Of a stretch of 50,521 nt of DNA, positions 24,072-32,200 are shown piece after piece (the first letter of the stretch is position 1; every line of letters starts with the position of its first letter). The stretch is from contig JAPDJT010000033.1 in assembly GCA_029258955.1 (NCBI GenBank), positions 1 to 50,521 of the forward strand, written 5' to 3'. This DNA is from Thermoplasmatota archaeon. Its GTDB lineage: Archaea; Thermoplasmatota; E2; UBA202; JdFR-43. The notes beneath the pieces were generated by a model. It did not search any database. It was given only the letters and a program-made list of their open reading frames with translations, and was not told where the DNA came from. A program made the position numbers and the translations under genes.

Positions 24072-24896
24072 TCACCCTCCTATTTTTTCTTCCAATGCTT
24101 TAGCCTGTAAATAGGCTCTCCTTATAAATTCTTCTATCGTTTCTTTTGTATATATATTAGATTCTAATGCAAGCATATAAGCATTTCTGTATGCCTTCTG
24201 CAATATGGCTTCAATAGTTTCTTTTGTTGGATATGCAATTTCTATTGCCAAAATTAATGCTCTCTTTGAAGCTTCCTCAAAGTCCTTCTTTACCTTTTCA
24301 ACATCAATTGCAAGTATGTCTGGAGTGTAAATGACGCCGTCTTCAAATAAAGCATATACTTTTAGCCCAATTTCAATTGGCTTAATATCAAGCCTGTTCA
24401 AAACTTTTGCAATATCTGAAGAAATTCTTTCTCCTTTTTTAACCAAAACAACATCTTTTTCAATTACAACTTTTCCTTCTCTAATGGCAGCAGGAATTCC
24501 AGCTTTTTGAAGCTCACCAACTATGGGGCCAGGTTTAAAAGGAGTATCTCCTTTCTTAACAACAATATCTTCTGGAGCTATTTCTCCTCCCTTTGCGGGA
24601 GCTTTCATTCTCATTTTTTCTATTTCCTTGTAAAGCTTAAATGGATTCATATTTGAAACAATAATGCCAGTTTCTCCTTCAATAAATTCTTTAAGTTTTG
24701 ATGTTCCGTTTTCTAATGCTCTTTCAATCAATGAATTCTTTGAAACTCTCAAAATAGCTTTTCCTCTTAATCTTGCTCTCATTTCCTGCATTTGTGGAGC
24801 AGGAATTCCTCTAATCCCAACTATTCCTACAACTTGATGGGAAGAAATTAATTTCTTCAGTTCCTCTACTTCCTTTAACTTCCACTGCGCTGGCAA
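24072..24896 (-). CDS. rpl10: Ribosomal protein L10 (P0, uL10)
   Basis: This is the stalk base protein that anchors L12 dimers and binds 23S rRNA. The N-terminal rRNA-binding domain shows [20 protein letters not shown] and [12 protein letters not shown]; the insertion domain has [14 protein letters not shown] and [20 protein letters not shown]-terminal helices with repeated [11 protein letters not shown] and [10 protein letters not shown] would bind L12. The start codon is TTG, directly after the rpl1 stop, with GGGTGAT upstream. At 274 residues it is shorter than most archaeal P0 proteins and ends EEKIGG, without the acidic GLGxLFG-type tail that L12 keeps. The stop is real, since the rpl12 binding site starts there. 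Confidence 0.93.
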   Translation of the reverse strand: MPAQWKLKEVEELKKLISSHQVVGIVGIRGIPAPQMQEMRARLRGKAILRVSKNSLIERALENGTSKLKEFIEGETGIIVSNMNPFKLYKEIEKMRMKAPAKGGEIAPEDIVVKKGDTPFKPGPIVGELQKAGIPAAIREGKVVIEKDVVLVKKGERISSDIAKVLNRLDIKPIEIGLKVYALFEDGVIYTPDILAIDVEKVKKDFEEASKRALILAIEIAYPTKETIEAILQKAYRNAYMLALESNIYTKETIEEFIRRAYLQAKALEEKIGG

Positions 24897-25541
24897 TTAA
24901 ATCACCCTTATTGCCTTCCCCATTGTTGTTTTAACATATGCTGATTTTATATTCATTCTTCCTCTTTCAAGCTTGCTTTCTACCCTGCTCAAAACAGCTT
25001 CAATATTTTCTGCAATATCTTCCGGCTTCATATCCTCTCTTCCTACCAAACAATGAAATGTTGGCTTATCTTTTGATCTCACTCTTATACTATTTCTCAA
25101 CTTTTTAATAATGGCTTCAATATCAGCATCAGGCGGAATTGGCTTTGGCATTTTGCCACGAGGAGCAAAAATTCTACCTAAGCTCCTACCAATCATTGGC
25201 ATTAAAGGAGCTTCAGCAACAAAGAAATCATATTGCTCAGCTAATTTTTTAGCTTTCTTTTTATCTTCCGCCAGCTCCTTTATTTGCTCTGGGGTTATAA
25301 CAGCATCTGCAACGTTTTTTGCTTTGAAAGCAAGCTCACCACTTGCAAAAACAGCAATTTTTGCTTCTCTTCCCCTTCCTTTTGGCAATTCAATTTCTTC
25401 ATCTATTCTGTTTTCTGGCTTATTTAAATCAACGTCCTGCAGATTTATAACTAAGTCTACTGACTGCACAAACTTCCTTTTCTTATTGTTCTTCTCGTCC
25501 AATGCCTCTTTTACTGCTTTCAATATCTCTTCCGATGCCAT
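24897..25541 (-). CDS. rpl1: Ribosomal protein L1 (uL1)
   Basis: The 214-residue protein forms the L1 stalk and in archaea often represses its own mRNA. Family segments are KFVQSVDLVINLQDVDLNKP, RIDEEIELPKGRGR, APLMPMIGRSLGRIFAPRGK and ESKLERGRMNIKSAYVKTTM. I chose ATG 25541 over the upstream ATG 25565 because a strong TATA box (TTTATATAAT, 25564-25573) ends just there and is centred about 28 nt before 25541. It leads the L1-L10-L12 operon; rpl11 is not adjacent. An inverted repeat TTGCTA/TAGCAA sits between TATA box and start. Confidence 0.96.
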   Translation of the reverse strand: MASEEILKAVKEALDEKNNKKRKFVQSVDLVINLQDVDLNKPENRIDEEIELPKGRGREAKIAVFASGELAFKAKNVADAVITPEQIKELAEDKKKAKKLAEQYDFFVAEAPLMPMIGRSLGRIFAPRGKMPKPIPPDADIEAIIKKLRNSIRVRSKDKPTFHCLVGREDMKPEDIAENIEAVLSRVESKLERGRMNIKSAYVKTTMGKAIRVI

Positions 25542-25573
25542 TGCTAAAAGGCAATAGCAATGCATTATATAAA
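25541..25573 (-). promoter_or_regulatory. Promoter and inverted repeat of the ribosomal stalk operon
   Basis: On the minus strand a TATA box TTTATATAAT (25564-25573) is preceded by a purine/pyrimidine BRE-like AATAACC. Between it and the ATG lies TTGCTA-N8-TAGCAA (25541-25560), a 6-bp inverted repeat that covers the predicted start site. Its role as an operator is a guess. Confidence 0.5.
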
Positions 25574-25668
25574 GGTTATTTTTGAAAGCTCTAAAAAAAC
25601 AAAAAAATAATTAAAGTTTAGTTAAATACTCAACATAAACCAATTAACAATATTAATGATATTATAAA

Positions 25669-27105
25669 TCATCCAGCCTCACTATGGTTAAACACCTCAT
25701 CCAAGATAGTTTTGGTCTCACTTAAAAAAGAAGGATAATAGTCAGGATATTCATTGAAAATCTTGTTAATAATAAATCTTAGTTTTTGACCCTTTCTCAG
25801 ACTTAGAGTTCTCGCCTCATCTTCAAAGTTGGAATACTTATTATCTTTCCCATTGTTTTCACAGTAACTGCTAAAATCTTCCTTTAATGCAGTCTCTATA
25901 TTTCCTTTGAATATGAGTAATCTTTGTTCAAATCTCGCAGTCAATAATTTAAAAGTTTCATTTTCTCCTATATCTTCAATATCTTCAGCATTTACATTAA
26001 AACAATCAGCAATGATTTTATTATTTCTCTCTGTCTCTGGCTTATCAATATCGTTATCAAAAACAACTAGCATAGGTATTCCAAACTTATAGAATAATCT
26101 CCAATATTTTGGGATTTGGGATTTGCCTCCAACCCTGATTACAGATATTCCTAGTTTATCTGGATCAAACCTTATTTTCTTAAGAAATACTGGAAAACAT
26201 AACTCTTCTGTTTCTCCTTCTACTAGAATAACATATCTTGCAAAGAAAGCTTCTTTTAATTTTTCATTGGAGGTTATGGCATAAAATTCAGTGATGTTAT
26301 CTACTGTAGAGCGACCACCTGCCCCTGTTTCATTCGAAAAATCAACAAGCTCTTGCTTTGTAACCTGTCTAATTTTTGTTCCCTTATCAGAATTTTTATA
26401 GACGAGAGCGATATTTTCAAAATGTTCTGTTTCAATGAATGAAGAGGAATGGGTTGTAATTATTATTTGAATGTTAGAATCTTTAACGATCTCCTTGAAA
26501 ACACGTAGTAAATGCCTTCTCGCTTGAGGATGCATATATATCTCAGGTTCTTCAATAATTAACAATCCTTGAGCCTCTTGTTTGAAATTTTTTGCATAAG
26601 CTCTTAATAGAGACAGGACTATTAAGTTTCGAGTTCCTTCTCCTAGTTCTTCAATATCTATGTCATAATTTTCTCCTAAAACCTTATCATTTACGAGAAT
26701 ATTAATCGTTTTAAAATAATTTAATGGTGTAAAAGGCTTGAAATCAACTTTTAACTTATAAGAGGCTGTTGTTTGGAGTTCTTCAAAAAATAGCGCAAAA
26801 TCTTCTTTGAACTGTTTAAATTCCCCTATTTTATCAAAAACATCCATTATTTCATTAAACTTTTTTTCCAATTCTTCTGTTAAATTACTTTCTTTTATGC
26901 GTTTATTAAGAGCCTGCGCAATTTTCCCCATTAAAGTCCATTTATGGAATGACAATGTTTGAGAAATATTTCTCTGTGCTGGAAGATAAATACATGGGAA
27001 ATCTTCTTTAACATTACCCTGAGAAGGCCAGATTCGATTGCCATTTTCATCAAAATATTTTAGGCCATTCTCCCTCATCACTTTCGAACTCCACACGTCT
27101 TCCAT
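25669..27105 (-). CDS. OLD-family ATPase/TOPRIM nuclease, main part (frameshifted from N terminus)
   Basis: The 478-residue frame holds most of an overcoming-lysogenization-defect nuclease. It carries the ABC signature-like IEELGEGTRNLIVLSLL, Walker B GLLIIEEPEIYMHPQARRHL and switch histidine IIITTHSSSFIETEH. A TOPRIM domain follows, with acidic motifs VILVEGETEELCFP and MLVVFDNDIDKPETE. Walker A is missing here and lies in the upstream frame (27050-27340). Dropping one base near 27060, for example in the AAAA run, joins the frames smoothly as EWPKYFDENGNRIWPSQ. The start shown is only the first Met of the open frame. The last residues ILDEVFNH copy the end of HsdS. Gabija GajA and P2 Old are related defence proteins. 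Confidence 0.85.
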   Translation of the reverse strand: MEDVWSSKVMRENGLKYFDENGNRIWPSQGNVKEDFPCIYLPAQRNISQTLSFHKWTLMGKIAQALNKRIKESNLTEELEKKFNEIMDVFDKIGEFKQFKEDFALFFEELQTTASYKLKVDFKPFTPLNYFKTINILVNDKVLGENYDIDIEELGEGTRNLIVLSLLRAYAKNFKQEAQGLLIIEEPEIYMHPQARRHLLRVFKEIVKDSNIQIIITTHSSSFIETEHFENIALVYKNSDKGTKIRQVTKQELVDFSNETGAGGRSTVDNITEFYAITSNEKLKEAFFARYVILVEGETEELCFPVFLKKIRFDPDKLGISVIRVGGKSQIPKYWRLFYKFGIPMLVVFDNDIDKPETERNNKIIADCFNVNAEDIEDIGENETFKLLTARFEQRLLIFKGNIETALKEDFSSYCENNGKDNKYSNFEDEARTLSLRKGQKLRFIINKIFNEYPDYYPSFLSETKTILDEVFNHSEAG

Positions 27106-27340
27106 TATCGAATTCGATCTTAATCTCGATTGTGTTGTTGGGATCTCTCATATAAAAATCGATTGGATCAATATCTTTTCCCCACCATGTTTCCCCAAGA
27201 ATATTATTAAGCGTTCTTACTATGTTAGATTTCCCTGCATTATTAGCACCCACCATAATCATTAAACCGCTTTCTGGAAAACGAAACTCAAGATTTTTTA
27301 TAGAACGAAAATTCTTTATGTAAACCTTACTTATTTTCAT
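27050..27340 (-). CDS. OLD-family ATPase, N-terminal fragment with Walker A
   Basis: About 96 residues: MKISKVYIKNFRSIKNLEF, then Walker A MVGANNAGKSNIVRTLNN and a region ending DEGEWPKIF at a premature stop. It is the start of the OLD ATPase whose remainder lies in the +1 frame (25669-27105). The start at 27340 is chosen as the first Met before the conserved strand; an in-frame ATG at 27355 is possible. It overlaps the hsdS end by 14 nt, so it is part of the type I operon. The break may be decay, programmed frameshifting, phase variation or a sequencing error. Confidence 0.8.
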   Translation of the reverse strand: MKISKVYIKNFRSIKNLEFRFPESGLMIMVGANNAGKSNIVRTLNNILGETWWGKDIDPIDFYMRDPNNTIEIKIEFDNGRRVEFESDEGEWPKIF

Positions 27341-28643
27341 GTCCAAACACCTCATCCAAAATACTTTCCTTCATTTCTTCAAGTAGAGTTATCTGGCTCT
27401 GGATTTTCTCTTTTAGTGCTTTGATTTTCTCATAAACACTATCAAGGTAATTTGCTATTTCTTTTTGCTTTTCAAGGTCTGGTTGGTTGTTGCGGAAGGG
27501 GATTAGAATTTTGAGGTTTTTTAATTTTGAAATACTTATGTTATTAATCTGAGAGCCAGTATATCCTAACAAGTGTGCTTTAAACTTTTGCGTTTTTGTA
27601 AAAAAGTAAATAAACTTTGAACATTGTTCAGCACAATTACATCTAATAATGCCTAAAAAAGCTCCTATGTACACATCTTCATTAGACTGTGAATAATAGG
27701 TTCTTCCTAAAGCCGTTCTGCTTCCAGTAGACATAACAATAACAATATCATTATTTTTTACTTTTTGTTCTGTCTTCACTTTTGCAGAAGGTATAAAAAT
27801 GAGATTTTCCTTTATTATATGATTCTCGCGAATATGTGATGCGGTAATTACTGCTTCTCCTTGATTCGCAGGCACAATTTCGCTTTTTTTAAAATTTACT
27901 CCTCTTATAATATTTGCAATCTCCCCTAACCCCACCTCTCTCCACTCCTCACCTTCCTTCGGCTTAAACGCATGCTCTAAAACACTTTCCCAAAGTTCGT
28001 CAAGTTGCTCAAGTTCTTTCTTTTTCTTCTCCAGAATTTTGTCAATTTTTGAGAAGTTTGCCTCAATGTGTTCAACAATTTTCTTTTGTGTTTCTAAATC
28101 TGGCTTGCCATTGCGGAAGGGGATTATGAAAGGTAACTGCTTTAGAACTTTAACTGAGGCCAAATTCTTCATGGCAGAACCTTTTGAATATTCCTCTTTA
28201 ACTCTTTCAATAAGGTAATTAAAATATAATAAAAAGTAGCTTGGTATTATTTTGTTTTTGTTTATTCTAATTCTCATTAGAGCTTGATTTATAACTCCCA
28301 CAGGTGCAAAATCAGGAACTTCTCTTATAATCCCCATCGTTCCAGCAGATGTTATTAAAAAATCTCCGGGCTTAACATGATAATTTTTAAATTCATCAAA
28401 TTTTTTTTGTGTTAGAAAATACCTAAAATCAGTAAAATTATTTCTGATGACATTTCCTTGCTCATAAACAGGGTATCCAGAATTTACAAAAATCTCTTTT
28501 TTTATTTGCCCGCCCCAAGGCCCTCTCTGAATACCTTTAGGTTTTTCTATTAGATCTTCTAATTTCACCTCTCTCCACTCAACTCCTTCAACTTCCCACG
28601 GCTTTTGTGATTTGAAGAAATCATCAAGTTTTGCTATTTTCAT
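27327..28643 (-). CDS. hsdS: Type I restriction-modification specificity subunit
   Basis: The 438-residue protein has two target recognition domains, each followed by a coiled-coil spacer. Half one begins GVEWREVKLEDLIEKPKG and closes with PFRNGKPDLETQKKIVEHIE. Half two begins GEEWREVGLGEIANIIRG and closes with PFRNNQPDLEKQKEIANYLD and MKESILDEVFGHENK. It sets the bipartite DNA target of the complex. The halves share in-frame direct DNA repeats (15 bp at 27933 and 28566; 16 bp at 27490 and 28111) at domain borders, which could allow domain exchange. The start overlaps the hsdM stop (ATGA-like); the end overlaps the OLD gene. Confidence 0.95.
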   Translation of the reverse strand: MKIAKLDDFFKSQKPWEVEGVEWREVKLEDLIEKPKGIQRGPWGGQIKKEIFVNSGYPVYEQGNVIRNNFTDFRYFLTQKKFDEFKNYHVKPGDFLITSAGTMGIIREVPDFAPVGVINQALMRIRINKNKIIPSYFLLYFNYLIERVKEEYSKGSAMKNLASVKVLKQLPFIIPFRNGKPDLETQKKIVEHIEANFSKIDKILEKKKKELEQLDELWESVLEHAFKPKEGEEWREVGLGEIANIIRGVNFKKSEIVPANQGEAVITASHIRENHIIKENLIFIPSAKVKTEQKVKNNDIVIVMSTGSRTALGRTYYSQSNEDVYIGAFLGIIRCNCAEQCSKFIYFFTKTQKFKAHLLGYTGSQINNISISKLKNLKILIPFRNNQPDLEKQKEIANYLDSVYEKIKALKEKIQSQITLLEEMKESILDEVFGHENK

Positions 28644-30076
28644 CTTAGCAACCCCTTCAACTCCTCAAGCAACTTTATAACTTCTTTTTCCTCTTTTAAA
28701 ACATCTTCCAGAATCTCTTTTGCTGGTCTGTACTCTTTCTTTTTCAATTTATTTGGATTTCTTGGTGTGAGTTCATAAGTTTCCTTATCTATCTCGTCAA
28801 TCTTGACAATCCATGAATTTTCACTTATTTCTCTGTTTTTCCATTTTTCATAGCAGTCTTGCCAATCCTCATCTCTCATGGGTCTTGTTTTTGTAAAATT
28901 CTTCATGCCTTCAGGTGGTTGAATCTCATAATACCAAATTTCCTCAGTTGGTCCAGTCTTGTCAAAAAATAGTAGATTCGCTTTAACTGGTGTTTTTCCA
29001 GAAACGATAAAAACTCCCTTTGGCAAAGAAATGATTGTATGAACATTATAATTTTCAAGAAGTTCTTTTCTAACTCTTACAAAAGGTTTGGTTGTGTTGG
29101 ATAAAACACCCTCTGGAACAACAATTCCAACTCTCCCGCCTTGCTTTATCTTCCTCATAACATATTGCAAAGCCATAAGTTCTGTGTCGGAGCTTTTGAC
29201 GGGAAAATTAACCTTAAATCTTTCATCAAATTTTCCACCAAATGGGGGGTTTGTAAGGATAACATCCACTTTATCCTTTTCTTGTATTTTTCTTACATCT
29301 TCAGCAAATGTATCAGTCTTATAAATATGAGTGGTTGGAAGATTATGCAAAAGAAGATTCATAATTCCTATGAGATAGGGAACATCTTTCTTTTCCTGTC
29401 CATAAAACATATTATGTAAAATCTTTGTTTCCTTCGTTGTAAAAACTTCTTTACTTCTTAAAATATGATTATAGCTTTCAATTAAGAATCCTGCAGAGCC
29501 TAGAAATGGATCTAAAATTATTTCACCGAGTTTTGGATTAACAATCTTAACCATGAGCCTAATAACAGGTCTTGGAGTGTAATATTCTCCAGCATATTTT
29601 CCCATCTCCCCAATTTCTGGCAAAAGTTCTTCATAAAGTGTAGAAATAACATAAATATCTTCTCTAGTTCTGAACTTTAATTCGTCAAGGAGTAACGCCA
29701 CTTCCCTTAGCTTGTAACCATCCTTTAAAAAATTCTGTATTTCTTTCCCACTAAAAATAGTAGCAATTAACTCTCTTTCACCATCTCCATCTAATTTAGA
29801 AAGAAAAGGAAATAGTTTGTTGTTAATAAAGTCTATAAGTTCTTCACTTCTCCAGTCTTTATGAACCCACTCTTTCCATCTATAAGGGGAAGGTATATTT
29901 CTTTGATATGTTTCACCTTTTAACTTTGCTTCTAGTTCTCTTTCATCTTCGAGGTCATCATATAGTTTTAAGAAAAGCATCCATGATAACTGGATTATAT
30001 AATTAACAGAGGCAATTTCATTTCTTAGCAAATCACAAGCCTGCTTGAATTTTGATTTTAATGTCTGCCTATCCAT
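28640..30076 (-). CDS. hsdM: Type I restriction-modification DNA methyltransferase subunit
   Basis: The 478-residue protein is an N6-adenine methyltransferase. It has the helical HsdM N domain (IIQLSWMLFLKLYDDLEDER), the region YYTPRPVIRLMVKIVNPKLG, AdoMet motif DPFLGSAGFLIESYNHI and catalytic NPPF in DVILTNPPFGGKFD. LPKGVFIVSGKTPVKANLLF follows. It methylates the target set by HsdS and protects host DNA. The frame is intact, so modification should work even though hsdR is broken. Its start overlaps the hsdR stop at 30076, and its end overlaps hsdS by 4 nt. Confidence 0.96.
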   Translation of the reverse strand: MDRQTLKSKFKQACDLLRNEIASVNYIIQLSWMLFLKLYDDLEDERELEAKLKGETYQRNIPSPYRWKEWVHKDWRSEELIDFINNKLFPFLSKLDGDGERELIATIFSGKEIQNFLKDGYKLREVALLLDELKFRTREDIYVISTLYEELLPEIGEMGKYAGEYYTPRPVIRLMVKIVNPKLGEIILDPFLGSAGFLIESYNHILRSKEVFTTKETKILHNMFYGQEKKDVPYLIGIMNLLLHNLPTTHIYKTDTFAEDVRKIQEKDKVDVILTNPPFGGKFDERFKVNFPVKSSDTELMALQYVMRKIKQGGRVGIVVPEGVLSNTTKPFVRVRKELLENYNVHTIISLPKGVFIVSGKTPVKANLLFFDKTGPTEEIWYYEIQPPEGMKNFTKTRPMRDEDWQDCYEKWKNREISENSWIVKIDEIDKETYELTPRNPNKLKKKEYRPAKEILEDVLKEEKEVIKLLEELKGLLR

Positions 30077-32106
30077 TACCTAACACCTCCCATCTCATAA
30101 AGACCTTGAGAAATGCTTTCGAGAGTGTGGATAAGATTATCTATGCCACCAAAAGAATCTATAATTTCCTTTAATTTGCCAATCTTCTGGATATCTGGAG
30201 ATTTTAGAGCTTCAGGAGAAATTTCCTCGATGCCACCAATCTTGTATTTTTCTATAAGATTCAGCAACACTTCCTTTGCAGTTTCATTAAATGAGTTAAT
30301 GAATTGCTGTTTTTCGTTTAATAGTGCTTGAGCTCTATCATCTCTACTCAATATTGGGGCATCAAAAGCTACATGGGCTATAATATCAAAAGCATCTGCA
30401 TCTGGTCTATCAAGCAATTGAGCTATTAATTCCGGATTTATACTCTTTGCCTTTAAATCTTCTAAAAATTTCTTCCTGCTCTCTTTATTTATCCAGATTT
30501 TTCTTAAGTCATCCAAGGTGAGAACTTTTTTCCTTACATTTTCTCTTGCATATTCGATATATCTTGCTTTATTGAGTTTTTCCCCCTCTACTTCAACATA
30601 TATTTCCTCCTCTATATAGACATTGATTCCCTTTACAACTACTTTGCCTTCTTTCGGCTTTTTCCTCTTTAATTCAATTACAATAGCGATTTTATCTTTG
30701 AAAGGAACGGGATTTACACGTACTTCCCTGTGTTTATAATTTTTAGCTTCAACTTTTACTTTTACTGGAGAATGTGGACAACCCTCAATAATGAATTCCC
30801 CATTTTCATTTGTTCTAGCTGGTTTGACCATATTAACTCCTATTTTCGCTGTAATTCTTGCATTAGCAATGGGTGTTCCATCTTCACTATCTACAACCTT
30901 TCCCCTTATGAAGTAATCAAAAGGACCTTCTGGGAAATCTGTTACGGGTTCTTCTGGTGGTAAATCCCATGGATCTAAAAGACGGGTAGCATCCACAAAG
31001 TCTATAATTCTGAAAAAGAATTTGTTCGCATCTTCGCTTATTCTACTTCCCCTACCCATTATCTGTTTAAATAATACTTTGGAGGCAATTGGTTTCATAA
31101 AAACAATATTCTTTACAGGAGGGATATCAACACCTGTGCTTAATAAATCCACGGTTACAGCGATAACAGGAATTTGATATTCAGAATCTGCCATCTTTTC
31201 AGCAAGCTCTATTGCATTAGGTTCTTCATCAACAATTCTTACTACAAAATCATCGGCATTTACGCCTGTTGAAGCAATTTCAAAAGCTAATTCATTCTGT
31301 AAAATTTTTACAACATCTAAAGCATGTTCTTTCGTTACACAAAAAACAATGGTTTTCTCTGTTGGACCATAGATCCTAAGTATCTCAGCAAGTTTCTTAG
31401 TCATTGTCTCTGTTCTATCTGGTAAGGTTATAATTTTTTCAAATTCACCAACAGAATAGAATTCTTTAACCTCTGTTTCTTCAGGAGCTTCGATGATAGC
31501 ACCTTCACTTGCTACATCAGTAAGAGATATTCCTCCTTTCTTATCGATATTCATGTAAATTTTATGGATTTTATAAGGGGCTAGGAAACCATCTTCTATT
31601 CCCTGTCCTAGACTATAAACATATACTGGAGTGCCAAAGTAGGCATAGGTATCTATGTTATCATCTCTCTTTGGTGTAGCAGTCATACCAAAATGAACAG
31701 CATCTTTAAAATGATCTAAAATCTCTTTCCATCTCCCATATCCCGATCTATGACATTCATCAATAATCACCATATCAAAGAAATCTGATGGATACTCTTG
31801 ATAGAGTCTTTTTCCATTCTTTTCTGAATAAAGGCTTTGGTATGTAGCAAAATAAATATCTCTTATTTTAGGGGCTTTCCCTTCCTTTATTATTTCTCTT
31901 GCACCTCCAAATGGTTCGAAAAACTTATTACAGGCTTGGTCTCTTAACATTATCCTATCTGCAATATAAAGAACTCTCCTTATCTTTTTAGTATTATAAA
32001 GCTTCCATACTACTTGAAAAGCAACGTAAGTTTTGCCTGTTCCAGTGGCCATAGTAAGTAAAATTCGCTTTTTCCCATTTAGAAAGGCTTCTATAATATT
32101 CTTCAC
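30076..32106 (-). CDS. hsdR: Type I restriction endonuclease subunit, helicase part (frameshifted)
   Basis: The 676-residue frame from GTG 32106 carries the motor domain: Walker A MATGTGKTYVAF, DEAD-like IIDECHRSGYGRW, MTATPKRDD, and helicase C motifs DLLSTGVDIPPV and QIMGRGSRISED. The EcoEI-type C-terminal region covers about residues 485-676. Between them (about 395-482, DNA 30661-30924) lies a carboxypeptidase-regulatory-like domain (IRGKVVDSEDGTPIANARIT, ARTNENGEFIIEG), usually seen in secreted proteins. The open frame continues upstream of 32106 through RYYQIAAVKNII and WKFNKLLPFDKNENPLLYPY, so the GTG is not a true start. One surplus base, for example in CCC near 32215, separates it from the nuclease part. 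Confidence 0.88.
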   Translation of the reverse strand: MKNIIEAFLNGKKRILLTMATGTGKTYVAFQVVWKLYNTKKIRRVLYIADRIMLRDQACNKFFEPFGGAREIIKEGKAPKIRDIYFATYQSLYSEKNGKRLYQEYPSDFFDMVIIDECHRSGYGRWKEILDHFKDAVHFGMTATPKRDDNIDTYAYFGTPVYVYSLGQGIEDGFLAPYKIHKIYMNIDKKGGISLTDVASEGAIIEAPEETEVKEFYSVGEFEKIITLPDRTETMTKKLAEILRIYGPTEKTIVFCVTKEHALDVVKILQNELAFEIASTGVNADDFVVRIVDEEPNAIELAEKMADSEYQIPVIAVTVDLLSTGVDIPPVKNIVFMKPIASKVLFKQIMGRGSRISEDANKFFFRIIDFVDATRLLDPWDLPPEEPVTDFPEGPFDYFIRGKVVDSEDGTPIANARITAKIGVNMVKPARTNENGEFIIEGCPHSPVKVKVEAKNYKHREVRVNPVPFKDKIAIVIELKRKKPKEGKVVVKGINVYIEEEIYVEVEGEKLNKARYIEYARENVRKKVLTLDDLRKIWINKESRKKFLEDLKAKSINPELIAQLLDRPDADAFDIIAHVAFDAPILSRDDRAQALLNEKQQFINSFNETAKEVLLNLIEKYKIGGIEEISPEALKSPDIQKIGKLKEIIDSFGGIDNLIHTLESISQGLYEMGGVR

Positions 32107-32200
32107 TGCTGCAATCTGGTAATATCTTGGAATTTTATTTTGAACAATCTTATATGGGTATAAAAGCGGATTTTCATTTTTATCAAAAGGAAGTAATTTA

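Noticed and set aside
25111-25557. 148-codon frame antisense to rpl1
   Set aside because: Shadow of the L1 coding sequence, with low-complexity Ser/Ala/Phe composition.
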